38,858 nucleotides of DNA, taken from an uncultured Roseateles sp. GTDB lineage: Bacteria > Pseudomonadota > Gammaproteobacteria > Burkholderiales > Burkholderiaceae. Positions 1 through 10,322 of this stretch are shown here, in pieces. Each line of letters opens with the position of its first letter. The first letter of the stretch is position 1. The notes beneath the pieces are model-generated. The model made no database searches. It was not told the origin of the DNA and saw only the letters and a program-made list of their open reading frames with translations. The stretch is from contig CAMLKW010000014.1 in the NCBI GenBank assembly GCA_946480605.1, forward strand, positions 1-38,858. The letters are read 5' to 3'. Both the position numbers and the translations under genes were made by a program.

Positions 1-1
1 G

Positions 2-262
2 CGCGACCGCTACCTGGCCGAGTCGCGCCGCTTGCTGGCCGTGCTGGACAGGCACCTGCTGGGCAAGGCCTGGATCATGGGCGACGACTACACCGTGGCC
101 GACATCGCCATCTTCCCCTGGGTGCGCAACCTCGTGGGCTTCTACGGTGCCGGCGAGCTGGTCGGCTATGCCGACTTCAAGCAGGTCGACCGCGTGCTGC
201 AGGCCTTCCTCGCGCGGCCGGCGGTGCAGCGCGGGCTGCTGATTCCGGCGCGGCCGGCGTGA
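2..262 (+). CDS. glutathione S-transferase, C-terminal part (5' end outside window)
   Basis: This is the C-terminal helical domain of a glutathione S-transferase; the reading frame is already open at base 2, so the start and the thioredoxin-like N-terminal domain lie outside the window. About 86 residues are visible. The stretch GDDYTVADIAIFPWV is the conserved N-capping box and helix of the GST C-terminal domain, and the following WVRN and ARPAVQRGL are typical of the YghU/YfcG (nu-class) GSTs, which act in the cytoplasm on glutathione or disulfide substrates. The family call is firm; the subclass is an inference from the motif wording. The gene ends 32 nt before the end of the convergent oxoamine synthase gene. 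Confidence 0.85.
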   Translation, partial: RDRYLAESRRLLAVLDRHLLGKAWIMGDDYTVADIAIFPWVRNLVGFYGAGELVGYADFKQVDRVLQAFLARPAVQRGLLIPARPA

Positions 263-293
263 CGTAGCCGAGGGGCCGGACGCCCCCTGGAAG

Positions 294-1628
294 TCAGTGC
301 GCCTGTCCCGTCAGCTCGCGGGCACGGTGCAACGCATCCGCCACGATGCGCGCGGCCGTCTGGCCCAGGGCCGGCGTGTGGTCGGCCATCACCTGCATGC
401 GCAGCCGCGCGCTGTTCAGCGACACGGCCGGGTACTCGACGAGGTTTGCCAGCAGGCCGGCCTGGCTCATCTCCCGGCAGGCCACGCGGGCCAGCGCGTC
501 GTTGCCCAGCAGCACCGGCACGATGGGCGAGGGATGGCCCAGCACCGTGATGCCCTGCTCGGTCAGCGCGCTGCGCAGGCCCAGGATGGCGTGCATCAGC
601 CGATCGCGGCGCTGCTGGCCTTCGGCCGAGCTCACCACCCCCACGCAGGCGCGGACGATGGCCACCTGCACCGGCGACAGCGCATTGGAAAAGGTGTTGG
701 GCGCCGCGTAGAAGCGCAGGTACTCCTTGATCGCGCGGTCGTGGCTGGCGACGAAGCCGCCGTTGGAGGCGAAGGTCTTGGAGAACGATCCCATCACCAG
801 GTCCACCTGGCCCAGCATGCCTTGCAGCGCCAGCTGGCCGCCGCCGCCGGGGCCCATGCAGCCAAGGTCGTGCGCCACGTCCACCATCAGCAGCGCGCCA
901 TGCTCGCGCGCCAGTGCCTGCAGGCGCTTCAGGTCGGGCGAGTCGGCGTCCATCGAGAAGCAGCCCTCGGTGACCAGCAGGATGCCGTTGTGCGGGTCGC
1001 GCTGGCGCACGCGCTTGAGCACGCGCTCGACATGGTCCATGTCCAGGTGGCGGTGCAGGTGGATGTTGGGCGTGGCCGCGCGGGCGCCCTCGTGCAGGCA
1101 GTTGTGCGCCAGCTGGTCCATGACGACGTGGTCGGTCTCACGCACCAGGCCCTTGATCGCGCCGAAGCCCGCGGCCCAGCCGGTCGGGAACAGCAGCACC
1201 TCGGGCATGCGCAGCAGCTCGCCCAGCTCCGCCTCCAGCGCGGTGGTCTCCTCCACGTTGCCGGCTAGCGCGGTGGAGCCGGCGCTGTGCACGCCGTAGC
1301 GCTCCATGGCCGCCTGCGCCGCGGCGCACACGCGCGGGTGCCGGGCCAGCGACAGGTACTCCTGCGACGAGAAGTTCAGCCCCGCGTGGCGCTGCCCGTC
1401 CAGCAGCGTCAGTTCGGCAGTAGCGCCCGGCCGGCCGCCCAGACGCTTGGCGTAGGGAAAGACGCCGTGCGCGACGCGGTTCTCCGCCCAGGCATGGAAG
1501 GCCTGGGCCTTGGCGGCCAGGTCGGCGCCCGGCTGCGTCAGATAGTCGAAGGACGAGCCGCGCAGCGCGGCATCGTCCATGACCTCCTCCTGCGCTGCGT
1601 CGACAGCGCGCTCCAGCAATTCGTCCAT
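294..1628 (-). CDS. alpha-oxoamine synthase family, PLP-dependent acyltransferase
   Basis: A 444-residue fold-type I PLP enzyme of the alpha-oxoamine synthase family (BioF, Kbl, HemA, serine palmitoyltransferase, CqsA), which join an acyl-CoA to an amino acid with loss of CO2. Visible landmarks are the substrate/cofactor region GSTALAGNVEE (about 117-127), the PLP-contacting D250 and H253 in VDVAHDLG, and the Schiff-base lysine K284 in GSFSKTFASNGG. It is about 50 residues longer than BioF, mostly through an N-terminal extension before the LNFSSQEYLSL motif, as also seen in members tied to lipid or signal synthesis. It has no biosynthetic neighbours, so the substrate cannot be assigned. The ATG start is preceded by a G-rich ribosome site. 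It could serve 2-amino-3-ketobutyrate, biotin or secondary metabolism; I favour none. Confidence 0.85.
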   Translation of the reverse strand: MDELLERAVDAAQEEVMDDAALRGSSFDYLTQPGADLAAKAQAFHAWAENRVAHGVFPYAKRLGGRPGATAELTLLDGQRHAGLNFSSQEYLSLARHPRVCAAAQAAMERYGVHSAGSTALAGNVEETTALEAELGELLRMPEVLLFPTGWAAGFGAIKGLVRETDHVVMDQLAHNCLHEGARAATPNIHLHRHLDMDHVERVLKRVRQRDPHNGILLVTEGCFSMDADSPDLKRLQALAREHGALLMVDVAHDLGCMGPGGGGQLALQGMLGQVDLVMGSFSKTFASNGGFVASHDRAIKEYLRFYAAPNTFSNALSPVQVAIVRACVGVVSSAEGQQRRDRLMHAILGLRSALTEQGITVLGHPSPIVPVLLGNDALARVACREMSQAGLLANLVEYPAVSLNSARLRMQVMADHTPALGQTAARIVADALHRARELTGQAH

Positions 1629-1683
1629 AGAGCCCCCGTAATGCGTGATGGATGGTTGTTGGTCTTGTGGGATGGACTGTGCG

Positions 1684-1743
1684 CAGCTGCAAGCGGTCTG
1701 ACATCCGCAGTTCTGTCGAATCCGGGAAACCGTGTTGCAGCTG
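1684..1743. promoter_or_regulatory. 9-bp inverted repeat upstream of the oxoamine synthase
   Basis: CAGCTGCAA at 1684-1692 is repeated in inverted form as TTGCAGCTG at 1735-1743, 42 nt apart, in the leader of the oxoamine synthase gene, 56-115 nt upstream of its start. This spacing would suit a two-site operator, but there is no adjacent regulator gene and the half site contains the common palindrome CAGCTG, so chance is possible. Confidence 0.25.
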
Positions 1744-1791
1744 AAAGCCCCCTGAGTGCGGATGCGACTCTAGGGAGTGCCCGACGCGGCG

Positions 1792-1813
1792 GCTTCACCC
1801 GTGTGGGTGAAGC
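1792..1813 (-). terminator. hairpin after the DUF2145 gene
   Basis: GCTTCACCC (1792-1800) pairs perfectly with GGGTGAAGC (1805-1813) around a 4-nt loop, 32 nt beyond the stop codon of the minus-strand DUF2145 gene. The stem is strong, but no U-tract follows on the minus strand, so it is either a non-classical terminator or an mRNA 3' stabilising hairpin. Confidence 0.45.
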
Positions 1814-1845
1814 GCGCGTGCGGCCCCCGCGGATGCGGGTGGGGT

Positions 1846-2730
1846 TCAGTCCAGCGCGGTGACGCGCTCACCCGGCCGCGCCACGCAGCCCGCCGCCAGC
1901 GGCGCCCCGCCGTCGCGCTGCACGATGCCTTGCGGGCCGTGGCAGAACTCGAGGCGCCGCGCCGCGGGCCACAGCCGCAGCGCCAGCTGCTCCAGGCTGT
2001 CGGGCAGGCTGGTCTGCACCAGACCCGCGTCAAGCTGCTCGGGCGGGTGGTCGCCGAACTGCAGCCAGGGCACGAAACGCCCCGCCAGCATCAGCAGCCC
2101 CGACACGGGCACTGGCTGCGGCGCATAGCCCTCGCGCTGCAGCCAGGCCTGCGCGTCCGCGCGCGTGCGCAGGCCGGTGACGGACGCGGCCAGCAGTTCG
2201 GCCACCCACTGGTTGCAGTTCTGGAACTCGGTGCTGAACGGGTAGGCGTTGGCGCTGTAGCGGGCGTTCAGCAGGCCCAGCGCCAGCGGCTTGTCCAGCG
2301 CGGCGGCGGCCAGCGCGGTGGCCGCCTCGTCGGGCAGCAGCAGCACGCTGAGGAAGCCCTGTTCCAGGTCGTCGCTGCCGGCCACGAAGCCGGCCAGACC
2401 CTGGTCGAACAACCGGGGCCGGCCCTCGGCGCAGGCGTAGTACAGCTGGCGCACGGCCCAGGGCGTGTCCAGGCCTTCGGCCAGCGCAATGGCCGCGTGC
2501 GAGTAGCGCAGGCCGAAGCGCGACAGGTCGGTGCCCGAGCGGGCGATGAGTGCCGCGCGCGCGCCGGAGGCAGCCAAGGCATCGCGCACGACAGCGGTGA
2601 AACGCAGCAGCCGGTGCTGCTGCGTCGCGCTGGGGTCCACCGGCCGATCGCAGCCGCGCGGCAGCAGCGAGGCGGCCTGCGCGCAGCTGGCCACCAGCAG
2701 CGCCGCCGCGGCGGCGATGCGCAGGTTCAA
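1846..2730 (-). CDS. DUF2145 family exported protein
   Basis: A 294-residue exported protein that I recognise as DUF2145, a family common in Burkholderiales with no established function. It starts with a signal peptide (MNLRIAAAAALLVASCAQA). The core contains RYSHAAIAL (around residue 75) and a downstream FQNCNQWVAELL, a His-then-Cys arrangement that resembles the permuted NlpC/P60-like cysteine hydrolases; that enzymatic reading is my inference. The start codon overlaps the stop codon of the upstream small exported protein (ATGA), so the two are probably translationally coupled and act together in the envelope. A strong hairpin follows the stop. Confidence 0.8.
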   Translation of the reverse strand: MNLRIAAAAALLVASCAQAASLLPRGCDRPVDPSATQQHRLLRFTAVVRDALAASGARAALIARSGTDLSRFGLRYSHAAIALAEGLDTPWAVRQLYYACAEGRPRLFDQGLAGFVAGSDDLEQGFLSVLLLPDEAATALAAAALDKPLALGLLNARYSANAYPFSTEFQNCNQWVAELLAASVTGLRTRADAQAWLQREGYAPQPVPVSGLLMLAGRFVPWLQFGDHPPEQLDAGLVQTSLPDSLEQLALRLWPAARRLEFCHGPQGIVQRDGGAPLAAGCVARPGERVTALD

Positions 2731-3197
2731 GGCGTCACGACGCGCGCGGCCAGCTCGCGGTGCCAGGCGTCTTCCAGCACGAGGAAGAAGGCCTTGCCCG
2801 TATCGGCATGCGCGAACGCAATGCCATAGGGCTGGGGCATGGCCTGCACCTCGTCACCCACGTTCACGGTGCGGGCGGCGAGTGCCTGCCGGGGCAGGGT
2901 CAGTTCGACGGGCGCAGCACCCTCGCGCGCCAGCGTCAGGCGCAGCTTGCCGGCCACTTCGGCTTGCGCCACCTCGGTGACGCGGTAGCGGCCCTCGGCG
3001 CGCTGCTCGCCGCCGCTGCTGCTGCCGGACGAGCCCTTGAACGAGTCGGACACGCTGCCGGACGAGGCCGAACCGGCGCCCGAGGCCGACGAGGCCGACG
3101 ACCCGGCGAAGGAGGTGGCCGAGGCGGAGTGGGCGGCCAGGGCCAGCAGAGTGACGAGGGCGATGCGCATGGGGGGCTGCCGGAGAAAGCGTTGCAT
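2727..3197 (-). CDS. small exported protein with Ser/Gly-rich linker
   Basis: A protein of about 156 residues with a signal peptide (MQRFLRQPPMRIALVTLLAL and following Ala-rich cut site), a low-complexity Ser/Ala/Gly stretch of about 35 residues, then a compact predicted beta-rich domain (RYRVTEVAQAEVAGKLRLTL to the end). I do not recognise the domain. Two in-frame ATG starts exist, at 3197 and 3170; I chose the outer one because it adds basic residues to the signal peptide, but neither has a clear ribosome site. Its stop overlaps the start of the DUF2145 gene, and it lies 23 nt beyond the end of the CueR-type gene, so read-through from the copper operon is possible. Confidence 0.7.
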   Translation of the reverse strand: MQRFLRQPPMRIALVTLLALAAHSASATSFAGSSASSASGAGSASSGSVSDSFKGSSGSSSGGEQRAEGRYRVTEVAQAEVAGKLRLTLAREGAAPVELTLPRQALAARTVNVGDEVQAMPQPYGIAFAHADTGKAFFLVLEDAWHRELAARVVTP

Positions 3198-3220
3198 GCG
3201 CCAACGATAGCGCGTCCGGG

Positions 3221-3612
3221 CTATGTCGGGCCGCCTTCCAGCGTCGCCAGGATGGGGCAATCGGGCCGCTCGTCGCCATGGCAGCTGGTCACCAGCGTCT
3301 GCAGCGTGGCCTTCATGGCCTGCAGCTCGGCCAGCTTGGCCTCCAGCTCGGCCAGGTGGGCCTGGGCCAGCGCGCGCACCTCGCGGCTCGGGCGCGCGCG
3401 GTCCTGCCACAGGCCCAGCAGCGCGCGGATCTGCTCCAGCGAGAAGCCCAGGTCGCGCGAGTGGCGGATGAAGCGCAGCAGGTGCACCTCGCGTTCGCCG
3501 TAGACGCGGTAGCCCGCGTCGCTGCGCGGCGGCGCGCCGACGAGGCCGATGCTCTCGTAGTGCCGCGCCATCTTGGCCGACACGCCCGCGGCGCGGGCCG
3601 CCTCGCCGATGT

Positions 3613-3616
<4 letters not shown>
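3221..3616 (-). CDS. cueR: MerR-family copper-responsive regulator, CueR type
   Basis: A 131-residue MerR-family activator. The N-terminal winged helix reads [25 protein letters not shown] with the usual NIGE and RYYE-like motifs, followed by the dimerisation helix (residues about 78-106). The C-terminal metal loop [13 protein letters not shown] places two cysteines in the C-x7-C spacing used by CueR to bind one Cu(I) or Ag(I) ion; the mercury-type third cysteine is absent. The ATG overlaps the stop codon of copA (ATGA), so the regulator is made from the same mRNA it controls, which gives autoregulation. The operator upstream of copA fits this regulator. Family knowledge: such activators untwist a promoter with a long spacer when metal binds. 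Confidence 0.92.
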
Positions 3617-5811
<2,195 letters not shown>

Positions 5812-5840
5812 GGATGGGTCCAGTTCGGGATGATGCGGCC

Positions 5841-5871
5841 ATCCTCAGGCTTGCCATCATGGCAAGGTCAA
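5841..5871 (-). promoter_or_regulatory. CueR-type copper promoter and operator for copA
   Basis: On the minus strand a -35 TTGACC (5866-5871) and a -10 GAGGAT (5841-5846) are separated by 19 nt, longer than the usual 17 and typical of MerR-activated promoters. Between and over them lies a perfect palindrome, CTTGCCAT-C-ATGGCAAG (5850-5866), which matches the CueR half-site style CTTGCC/GGCAAG. The copA start codon is 30 nt downstream of the -10. The arrangement is what a CueR-controlled copA operon should have. Confidence 0.8.
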
Positions 5872-5874
5872 GGC

Positions 5875-5897
5875 CTTGCGGCTTGACCTGCCGCAAG
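5875..5897 (-). terminator. hairpin downstream of the LytTR regulator gene
   Basis: CTTGCGGC (5875-5882) and GCCGCAAG (5890-5897) form a perfect 8-bp stem with a 7-nt loop, 14 nt past the stop codon of the minus-strand LytTR gene and just upstream of the copA promoter. No U-tract follows, so it may be a weak terminator insulating copA, or part of the copper control region. Confidence 0.45.
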
Positions 5898-5910
5898 CAT
5901 CACTGCCGGG

Positions 5911-6699
5911 TCAGCACCGCCACCCGAACAGACGCCGCACCGCCTGCACGTGGCGCTCGCTCACGGGCAGCGTCGTGCCATCGCGCAGCACGGCGGTGTA
6001 CACGCCATCGCCGGCGACCCGCAGCGCCGTGATGGCTTCGGGCCTTACCAGCGCGCTGCGGTGTATGCGCAGGAACTCGCCGGGCGGCAGGCGCTGCTCC
6101 AGCGCGGTCAGCGCCGCGCGGTGCAGTGCCCTGCGGCCCGCGAGGTGCAATGCCACGTAGTTGCCGGCGGACACCAGCCAGAGGATGTCCGCCACCGGGA
6201 TGCGCTGCACATGGCCCACCGAGCGCAGCACCAGTTCCTGCAGCACCGGTGGCGGAGACTGCGCCTGCAGCGCCTCGCACTCGCGCGCGAACGCGCGCAG
6301 CCCGGCTGCCTGCTGCGCCTGGCACGACTGCTGCAGCAATGCCGCCGCGCGTTGCAGGGCCTGGGCCAGCCGCTGGTCATCAACCGGCTTGAGCAGGTAG
6401 TCCAGCGCGTGCACCTCGAAGGCGGCCAGCGCATGCTCGTCGTGGGCGGTCACGAACACGACCAGCGGTGGCGCCGGCATGGCGGCCAACTCGGCCGCGA
6501 AGCTCAGCCCGTGCTCACGCGGCATGCGGATGTCCAGCAGCACCAGGTCCGGCGCGTGCTGCACCAGCGCCACGCGGGCCTCGGCCGCGCTGGCCGCCTG
6601 GGCGACGAGCTGCCACTGGGCGTGGTCGGCCAGGGCCAGCTGCAGGTTGCGCCGGGCCAGCGCCTCGTCATCGACGATCAGGAGCTTCCAGCGCGACAT
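5911..6699 (-). CDS. LytTR-family response regulator
   Basis: A 262-residue DNA-binding response regulator. The receiver domain has the acidic pair D10/D11, phospho-acceptor D56 in LLDIRMP, and the conserved lysine in DYLLKPVDD (K104). From about residue 153 a LytTR beta-fold DNA-binding domain follows, recognisable by IPVADILWLVSAGNYV and FLRIHRSALVR. It overlaps the end of the LytS-type kinase gene by 32 nt, so the two are one operon and surely partners. Members of this family control cell-envelope, autolysis, competence or carbon-uptake genes; the target here is unknown, though the divergent exported-protein cluster at 7.9 kb is an obvious candidate. Confidence 0.93.
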   Translation of the reverse strand: MSRWKLLIVDDEALARRNLQLALADHAQWQLVAQAASAAEARVALVQHAPDLVLLDIRMPREHGLSFAAELAAMPAPPLVVFVTAHDEHALAAFEVHALDYLLKPVDDQRLAQALQRAAALLQQSCQAQQAAGLRAFARECEALQAQSPPPVLQELVLRSVGHVQRIPVADILWLVSAGNYVALHLAGRRALHRAALTALEQRLPPGEFLRIHRSALVRPEAITALRVAGDGVYTAVLRDGTTLPVSERHVQAVRRLFGWRC

Positions 6700-7801
6700 C
6701 CAGGTCCTCGAAAGGCAGTTCCAGCCACAGGTGAAAGCGCTCCGCGCCGGCCTCGGTCACCAGCCGCGCCCGCTCGCCGTACAGCGCTGCCAGCCGCTCG
6801 CGCGTCTTGGCCAGCCCCAGCCCGTGGCCGGGCAGCGATGACGCGCCGGGCGGCCAGGGATTGTCGAGCTGCACGCGCACGCCATCGGCCTGCCGGTGCA
6901 ACCGCAGGCACAGCCTGCCCGCGCCGCCCGCCTCCAGGCCATGGCGGATCGCGTTCTCGACCAGCGGCTGCAGCAGCAGCGGCGGGCAGGCCATGCGGGT
7001 CCAGTCATCCGTGCCGACCTCGGTCTGCCACTGCAGTGCGTCGCCGAAGCGCAGGCGCTGAAGAGCCATGTAGTCGTCGATGAAGCGCAGTTCGTCCGCC
7101 AGGCTCACCCAGCGCTGCTGGCTGGCGCGCAGCGCGTAGCGCAGCAGCTCCGACAGGCGGTTCAGCGCCTGCAGCGCCACCGTGCGTTCGGCGCCCCGCA
7201 CCAGCGCCGCAATGCCGTTCAGGGTGTTGAACAGGAAGTGCGGCTCCAGCTGGCCTTGCAGCAGGTTCAGGCGCAGGCTCAGGTTGTCGGCCTCGGCGGC
7301 GCGCCACGCCGCCTCCCGCGCCTGGCTGCGGCGCCACACCACCCAGGCCGCCTGCGCCAGCATGGCCGCACCGGCAATCATCAGGTCCACCCACAGCTGC
7401 GTGCCCGACCAATCACCCAGCCGGCGGCGCCAACCCTCGGCGCCGTCGCCCGCGATCAGCGTGCGCACCGCGCCGTTCAGCGGCAGTGCGGTCGCCAGCT
7501 GCAGCGGCAAGCTGGCGAGGGCGGCGAGGCCCAGGCGCCAAGGGCGGTCGACCAGGCCCGGCCGGCAGGCCAGCAACAGGCCGAAGACCGCGCTGAACAG
7601 CACCTGGGTCGTGAAGAAGGGCAGCATGCGGCCAATGGCTTCGAGTGCGGCCGCGGGTTGCCCACGCCGCAACTGATCGAACCAGCTGCCCAGGCCCAGT
7701 GCCACGCCCAGCAGGCCCCAGATCAGCACCGACAGCCCCAGGCACCGCAGCGCCAGCCGCGGGCTGAACGGCCGGTGGGTGTCGAAGAGGCGGGGCGGCA
7801 T
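6668..7801 (-). CDS. LytS-type membrane sensor histidine kinase
   Basis: A 377-residue kinase of the His_kinase (PF06580) class that pairs with LytTR regulators. Four hydrophobic segments (about 20-40, 60-78, 89-110, 137-156) form the membrane sensor part with short loops and no large periplasmic domain. The phospho-accepting His188 lies in EPHFLFNTLN; the N-box is VENAIRHGL (281-289) and the G-box GHGLGLAKTRERL begins at 325. The last 32 nt overlap the regulator gene. The upstream 112 nt are shared with the divergent S41 peptidase gene, so a common control region is likely. Ligand unknown. Confidence 0.92.
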   Translation of the reverse strand: MPPRLFDTHRPFSPRLALRCLGLSVLIWGLLGVALGLGSWFDQLRRGQPAAALEAIGRMLPFFTTQVLFSAVFGLLLACRPGLVDRPWRLGLAALASLPLQLATALPLNGAVRTLIAGDGAEGWRRRLGDWSGTQLWVDLMIAGAAMLAQAAWVVWRRSQAREAAWRAAEADNLSLRLNLLQGQLEPHFLFNTLNGIAALVRGAERTVALQALNRLSELLRYALRASQQRWVSLADELRFIDDYMALQRLRFGDALQWQTEVGTDDWTRMACPPLLLQPLVENAIRHGLEAGGAGRLCLRLHRQADGVRVQLDNPWPPGASSLPGHGLGLAKTRERLAALYGERARLVTEAGAERFHLWLELPFEDLDVALEAPDRR

Positions 7802-7913
7802 GGCGGCACTGTAGGCCGCCTGCGCGGGGGGCCTGCGGGCTTCGCGTCACGGCGGCGGGGTTTGGTCACAAGCTTGCGCCGGGGCATCGCAGCGCTGCCA
7901 AGAATCGGCCGCC

Positions 7914-8924
7914 ATGCAGACCTCCACCCGACGACAGCTGATGTGCCACAGCCTGCTGGCCGGCCTCGCCGCCTGGGCCGGGCCGGCGCGCGCGGCCGCC
8001 GACCGCCTGGCGCGCATCGAAGCCTTGCTGCGCGAGCACCTCTACGACCCCGCGTTGCTGGACAGCGCCGCCTATGCCGCGCTGCGCCCGCAGCTGCAGG
8101 CGCTGGACGAAGGCGCGTCCGATGACGCGGCCTTCCTGCGCGGCTTCAACGCCTTGTGGCGCAGCGGACCGGCGTCCCATGTGCAGCTGCAGCCGGCGCG
8201 CGGCGATGCCGCGGCCACGGCGGCCTGGATGGACACGATGCGCGTGGGCCCCGATGCCGTGCAGCTGCGCTGGCAGGGCGACGTGGCGGTGCTGAGCGTG
8301 CGCACGATGATGGGCCAGGACACCATCGACGCGATCGGCACCGCCTTCCGCGAGCTGGCGGGCCGGCCGTCACGCGGCCTGGTCATCGACCTGCGCACCA
8401 ACCCGGGCGGCGCCTTCGCCGTGCGGCCGCTGGTGGGCCACCTGCTGCGCGAGCCGCTGGAGGCGGGCGTGTTCATCTCGCGGCGCGGGCGTGCGGCCAC
8501 GCCACCGCAGCGCGAGCGGGTCGTGGCCGAGTTGCCGGCGTGGGACGGCTGGTCGCTGCGCCGTTTCTGGCACGACGTGCAGGCCGCGCCGCTGTTGCGC
8601 ATCCGCTTCGAGCCGCTGCAGCCGCACTTCGCCGGGCCGGTCGTGGCGCTGTGCGGCCCTCGCACGGCCAGCGCGGCCGAGCTGGCGCTGGACGCGCTGC
8701 TGGCCAGCGGGCGGGTGCAGGTGTTCGGTGAGCCGACGGCGGGGCGCATGCTGTCCCAGATGCCGTTCGACCTGCCCGGCACGCCCTGGCAGCTGCTGCT
8801 GCCGGTGGCGGACTACCACGCTTGGCACAGCGGGCGCATCGAGGGCCGTGGCGTGCAGCCCAGCGTGCCCCTGCCCGCCGCCCAGGCCCTGGACGCTGCA
8901 CTCGAGACCCTCCTCAACACATGA
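7914..8924 (+). CDS. exported S41-family peptidase
   Basis: A 336-residue protein with an N-terminal export signal containing twin arginines (TRRQLM then a hydrophobic stretch ending PARA), so Tat export is possible. The catalytic domain shows the S41 landmarks: DLRTNPGG (159-166) and the nucleophile Ser253 in RTASAAE. The position that holds the dyad lysine in carboxy-terminal processing peptidases is occupied by arginine in GEPTAGR, so this is either the tricorn/IRBP-like Ser-His type or a divergent member. No PDZ domain is visible. It starts a three-gene run of exported proteins, overlapping the next gene by 4 nt (ATGA). It probably works in the periplasm. Confidence 0.85.
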   Translation: MQTSTRRQLMCHSLLAGLAAWAGPARAAADRLARIEALLREHLYDPALLDSAAYAALRPQLQALDEGASDDAAFLRGFNALWRSGPASHVQLQPARGDAAATAAWMDTMRVGPDAVQLRWQGDVAVLSVRTMMGQDTIDAIGTAFRELAGRPSRGLVIDLRTNPGGAFAVRPLVGHLLREPLEAGVFISRRGRAATPPQRERVVAELPAWDGWSLRRFWHDVQAAPLLRIRFEPLQPHFAGPVVALCGPRTASAAELALDALLASGRVQVFGEPTAGRMLSQMPFDLPGTPWQLLLPVADYHAWHSGRIEGRGVQPSVPLPAAQALDAALETLLNT

Positions 8925-9463
8925 CCTCTCGCCTCACCCTCCCTCGCCGCGTCGCGATCGGACTCTGCCTCGCCGCGGTGGCGGCCGGCAGCCTTGCGGC
9001 CGATCCGCCCCGCCCGTCGCTCGCGGCGCAGACCGCGCGCATGGAACCCGTGGCCCAGGCCTACTTCAAGGCTTACATCGACCGTGACTGGGACAGTTTG
9101 GAGCCGCTGCTGGACGACGCGGCCCGCTTCGCCGATCCGACGGCCGACGCGGTGTTCGGCATGCCCACCGCCCGCAGTGGCAAGGCCACGCTGATGCATT
9201 TCTTCCGCAACAACTACGCGGCCATCCGCGCCATGAGCTTCAAGACCAGCACCTCGTGGGCGTCCGGCGAGTTCGCCGTGTTCGTCGGCGAGCTGGACTG
9301 GACGCTGGCGCTGCCCAACGGCCGCCTGGTGCGCACGCAAATGCCGCTGGTCACCCGGCTGCAGATCCGCGACGGCCGTGTGCTGGAGCACGTGGATGTC
9401 GCCGACTATCGCCCCTTCGAGGCCGCCATGCGCGCTGGCCGCTCGCCTTCATCACCGCAGTGA
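8921..9463 (+). CDS. exported nuclear transport factor 2-like (SnoaL-type) protein
   Basis: A 180-residue protein whose ATG overlaps the TGA of the S41 gene, which decides the start over longer upstream extensions. Residues 1-27 form a signal peptide (LPRRVAIGLCLAAVAAGSLA). The rest reads as an NTF2-like cone fold: an opening helix EPVAQAYFKAYIDRDWDSL, a pocket region FADPTADAVFG, and closing strands MPLVTRLQIRDGRVLEHVDV. Such domains bind or transform small hydrophobic ligands; here neither substrate nor activity can be read. Coupled translation with the peptidase suggests a shared periplasmic task. Confidence 0.8.
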   Translation: MTSRLTLPRRVAIGLCLAAVAAGSLAADPPRPSLAAQTARMEPVAQAYFKAYIDRDWDSLEPLLDDAARFADPTADAVFGMPTARSGKATLMHFFRNNYAAIRAMSFKTSTSWASGEFAVFVGELDWTLALPNGRLVRTQMPLVTRLQIRDGRVLEHVDVADYRPFEAAMRAGRSPSSPQ

Positions 9464-9474
9464 ACGGATCACCG

Positions 9475-9885
9475 ATGCGACACCACCTTGTCACCCTGAT
9501 CGTCGCCCTCGGTCTGGCAAGCAGCCCGGCGTCCGCCGGCGATACGGCGCAGGGCTTTGCGCTGCAGGCCTTTCTGATCCACCTCAACGCGCTCTCGACG
9601 GTCCGGGCCTGCGCGCCGGCCATCCCGGGCTATCGCGAGCGCTTCGACGCGGCCCACGCGCGCTGGAAGCAGCGCCACGCCACCGCCATCGCGCAGGGCG
9701 AGCGGCTGGTGATCGAAGGCGCCCGGCAGGAGCGGCCGGAAAAAGCCGCCAAGCTGGCGCAGATCATCGAATGGCGCGACCGCCTGGCCCAGCCCGCCTT
9801 GCCCGCTTCGGCACCGCCGTCCGCACCGACGACCGCGCAGCTCAAGTGGTGCGAGGCGATCTTCCAGGATCTGGCGCCCGGCTAA
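9475..9885 (+). CDS. small exported protein of unknown function
   Basis: A 136-residue protein with a clear signal peptide (MRHHLVTLIVALGLASSPASA) and two cysteines in the mature part, in RACAPAIPGY and LKWCEAIF, which could form one disulfide in the periplasm. The body is mostly helical and charged. I do not recognise the family. It starts 11 nt after the NTF2-like gene, so it belongs to the same transcription unit. Its stop overlaps the end of the convergent ankyrin gene by 4 nt. Confidence 0.7.
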   Translation: MRHHLVTLIVALGLASSPASAGDTAQGFALQAFLIHLNALSTVRACAPAIPGYRERFDAAHARWKQRHATAIAQGERLVIEGARQERPEKAAKLAQIIEWRDRLAQPALPASAPPSAPTTAQLKWCEAIFQDLAPG

Positions 9886-10235
9886 GACCTGTCCAACAGC
9901 CGGCGCAGCCAGCCCGGCCGCTGCTCGGGCGTGGGTGGCCGTGGAATGCCGAGGGCGTGCAGCCGGTCCGCCACCGCCGGCAGCCCCGCCTTCACCGCCG
10001 CCTGCATAGGTGTGACGCCGTCGAACTCCGACGGCAGGCCCGGGTTGGCGCCGTGCTCCAGCAGGTACAGCGCCACCTCCTGCTGCCCCGCCAGGATGGC
10101 CGCCACCAGCGGTGTGGACAGGAACTCGGGGTGGGCGTAGTTGACGTCCACGCCGGCCTTGACGTGGTACTGCACCAGCGCGAGGTCGCCCTCGCAGCCG
10201 GCGTTGAACATCTCTTTCCAGTTTCCACCCGACAT
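9882..10235 (-). CDS. ankyrin-repeat protein
   Basis: A protein of about 117 residues (ATG at 10235; an in-frame ATG at 10268 would add 11 residues). It holds about three ankyrin repeats: GDLALVQYHVKAGVDVNY, STPLVAAILAGQQEVALYLL with HGANPGL, and GVTPMQAAVKAGLPAVADRL with the final helix. No signal peptide, so it is cytoplasmic. The repeats mediate protein binding; a partner is not evident. The start at 10235 is preferred because the domain begins there (WKEMFNAGCEGD). Confidence 0.82.
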   Translation of the reverse strand: MSGGNWKEMFNAGCEGDLALVQYHVKAGVDVNYAHPEFLSTPLVAAILAGQQEVALYLLEHGANPGLPSEFDGVTPMQAAVKAGLPAVADRLHALGIPRPPTPEQRPGWLRRLLDRS

Positions 10236-10322
10236 GGCCGCCCCGCTGGCTTGCGTTGAGCGTGGCACTCTAGCGACCCCGCGTGCCCGGGCCCATCGTC
10301 ATGCCCGGACGATCGGCCGCGT

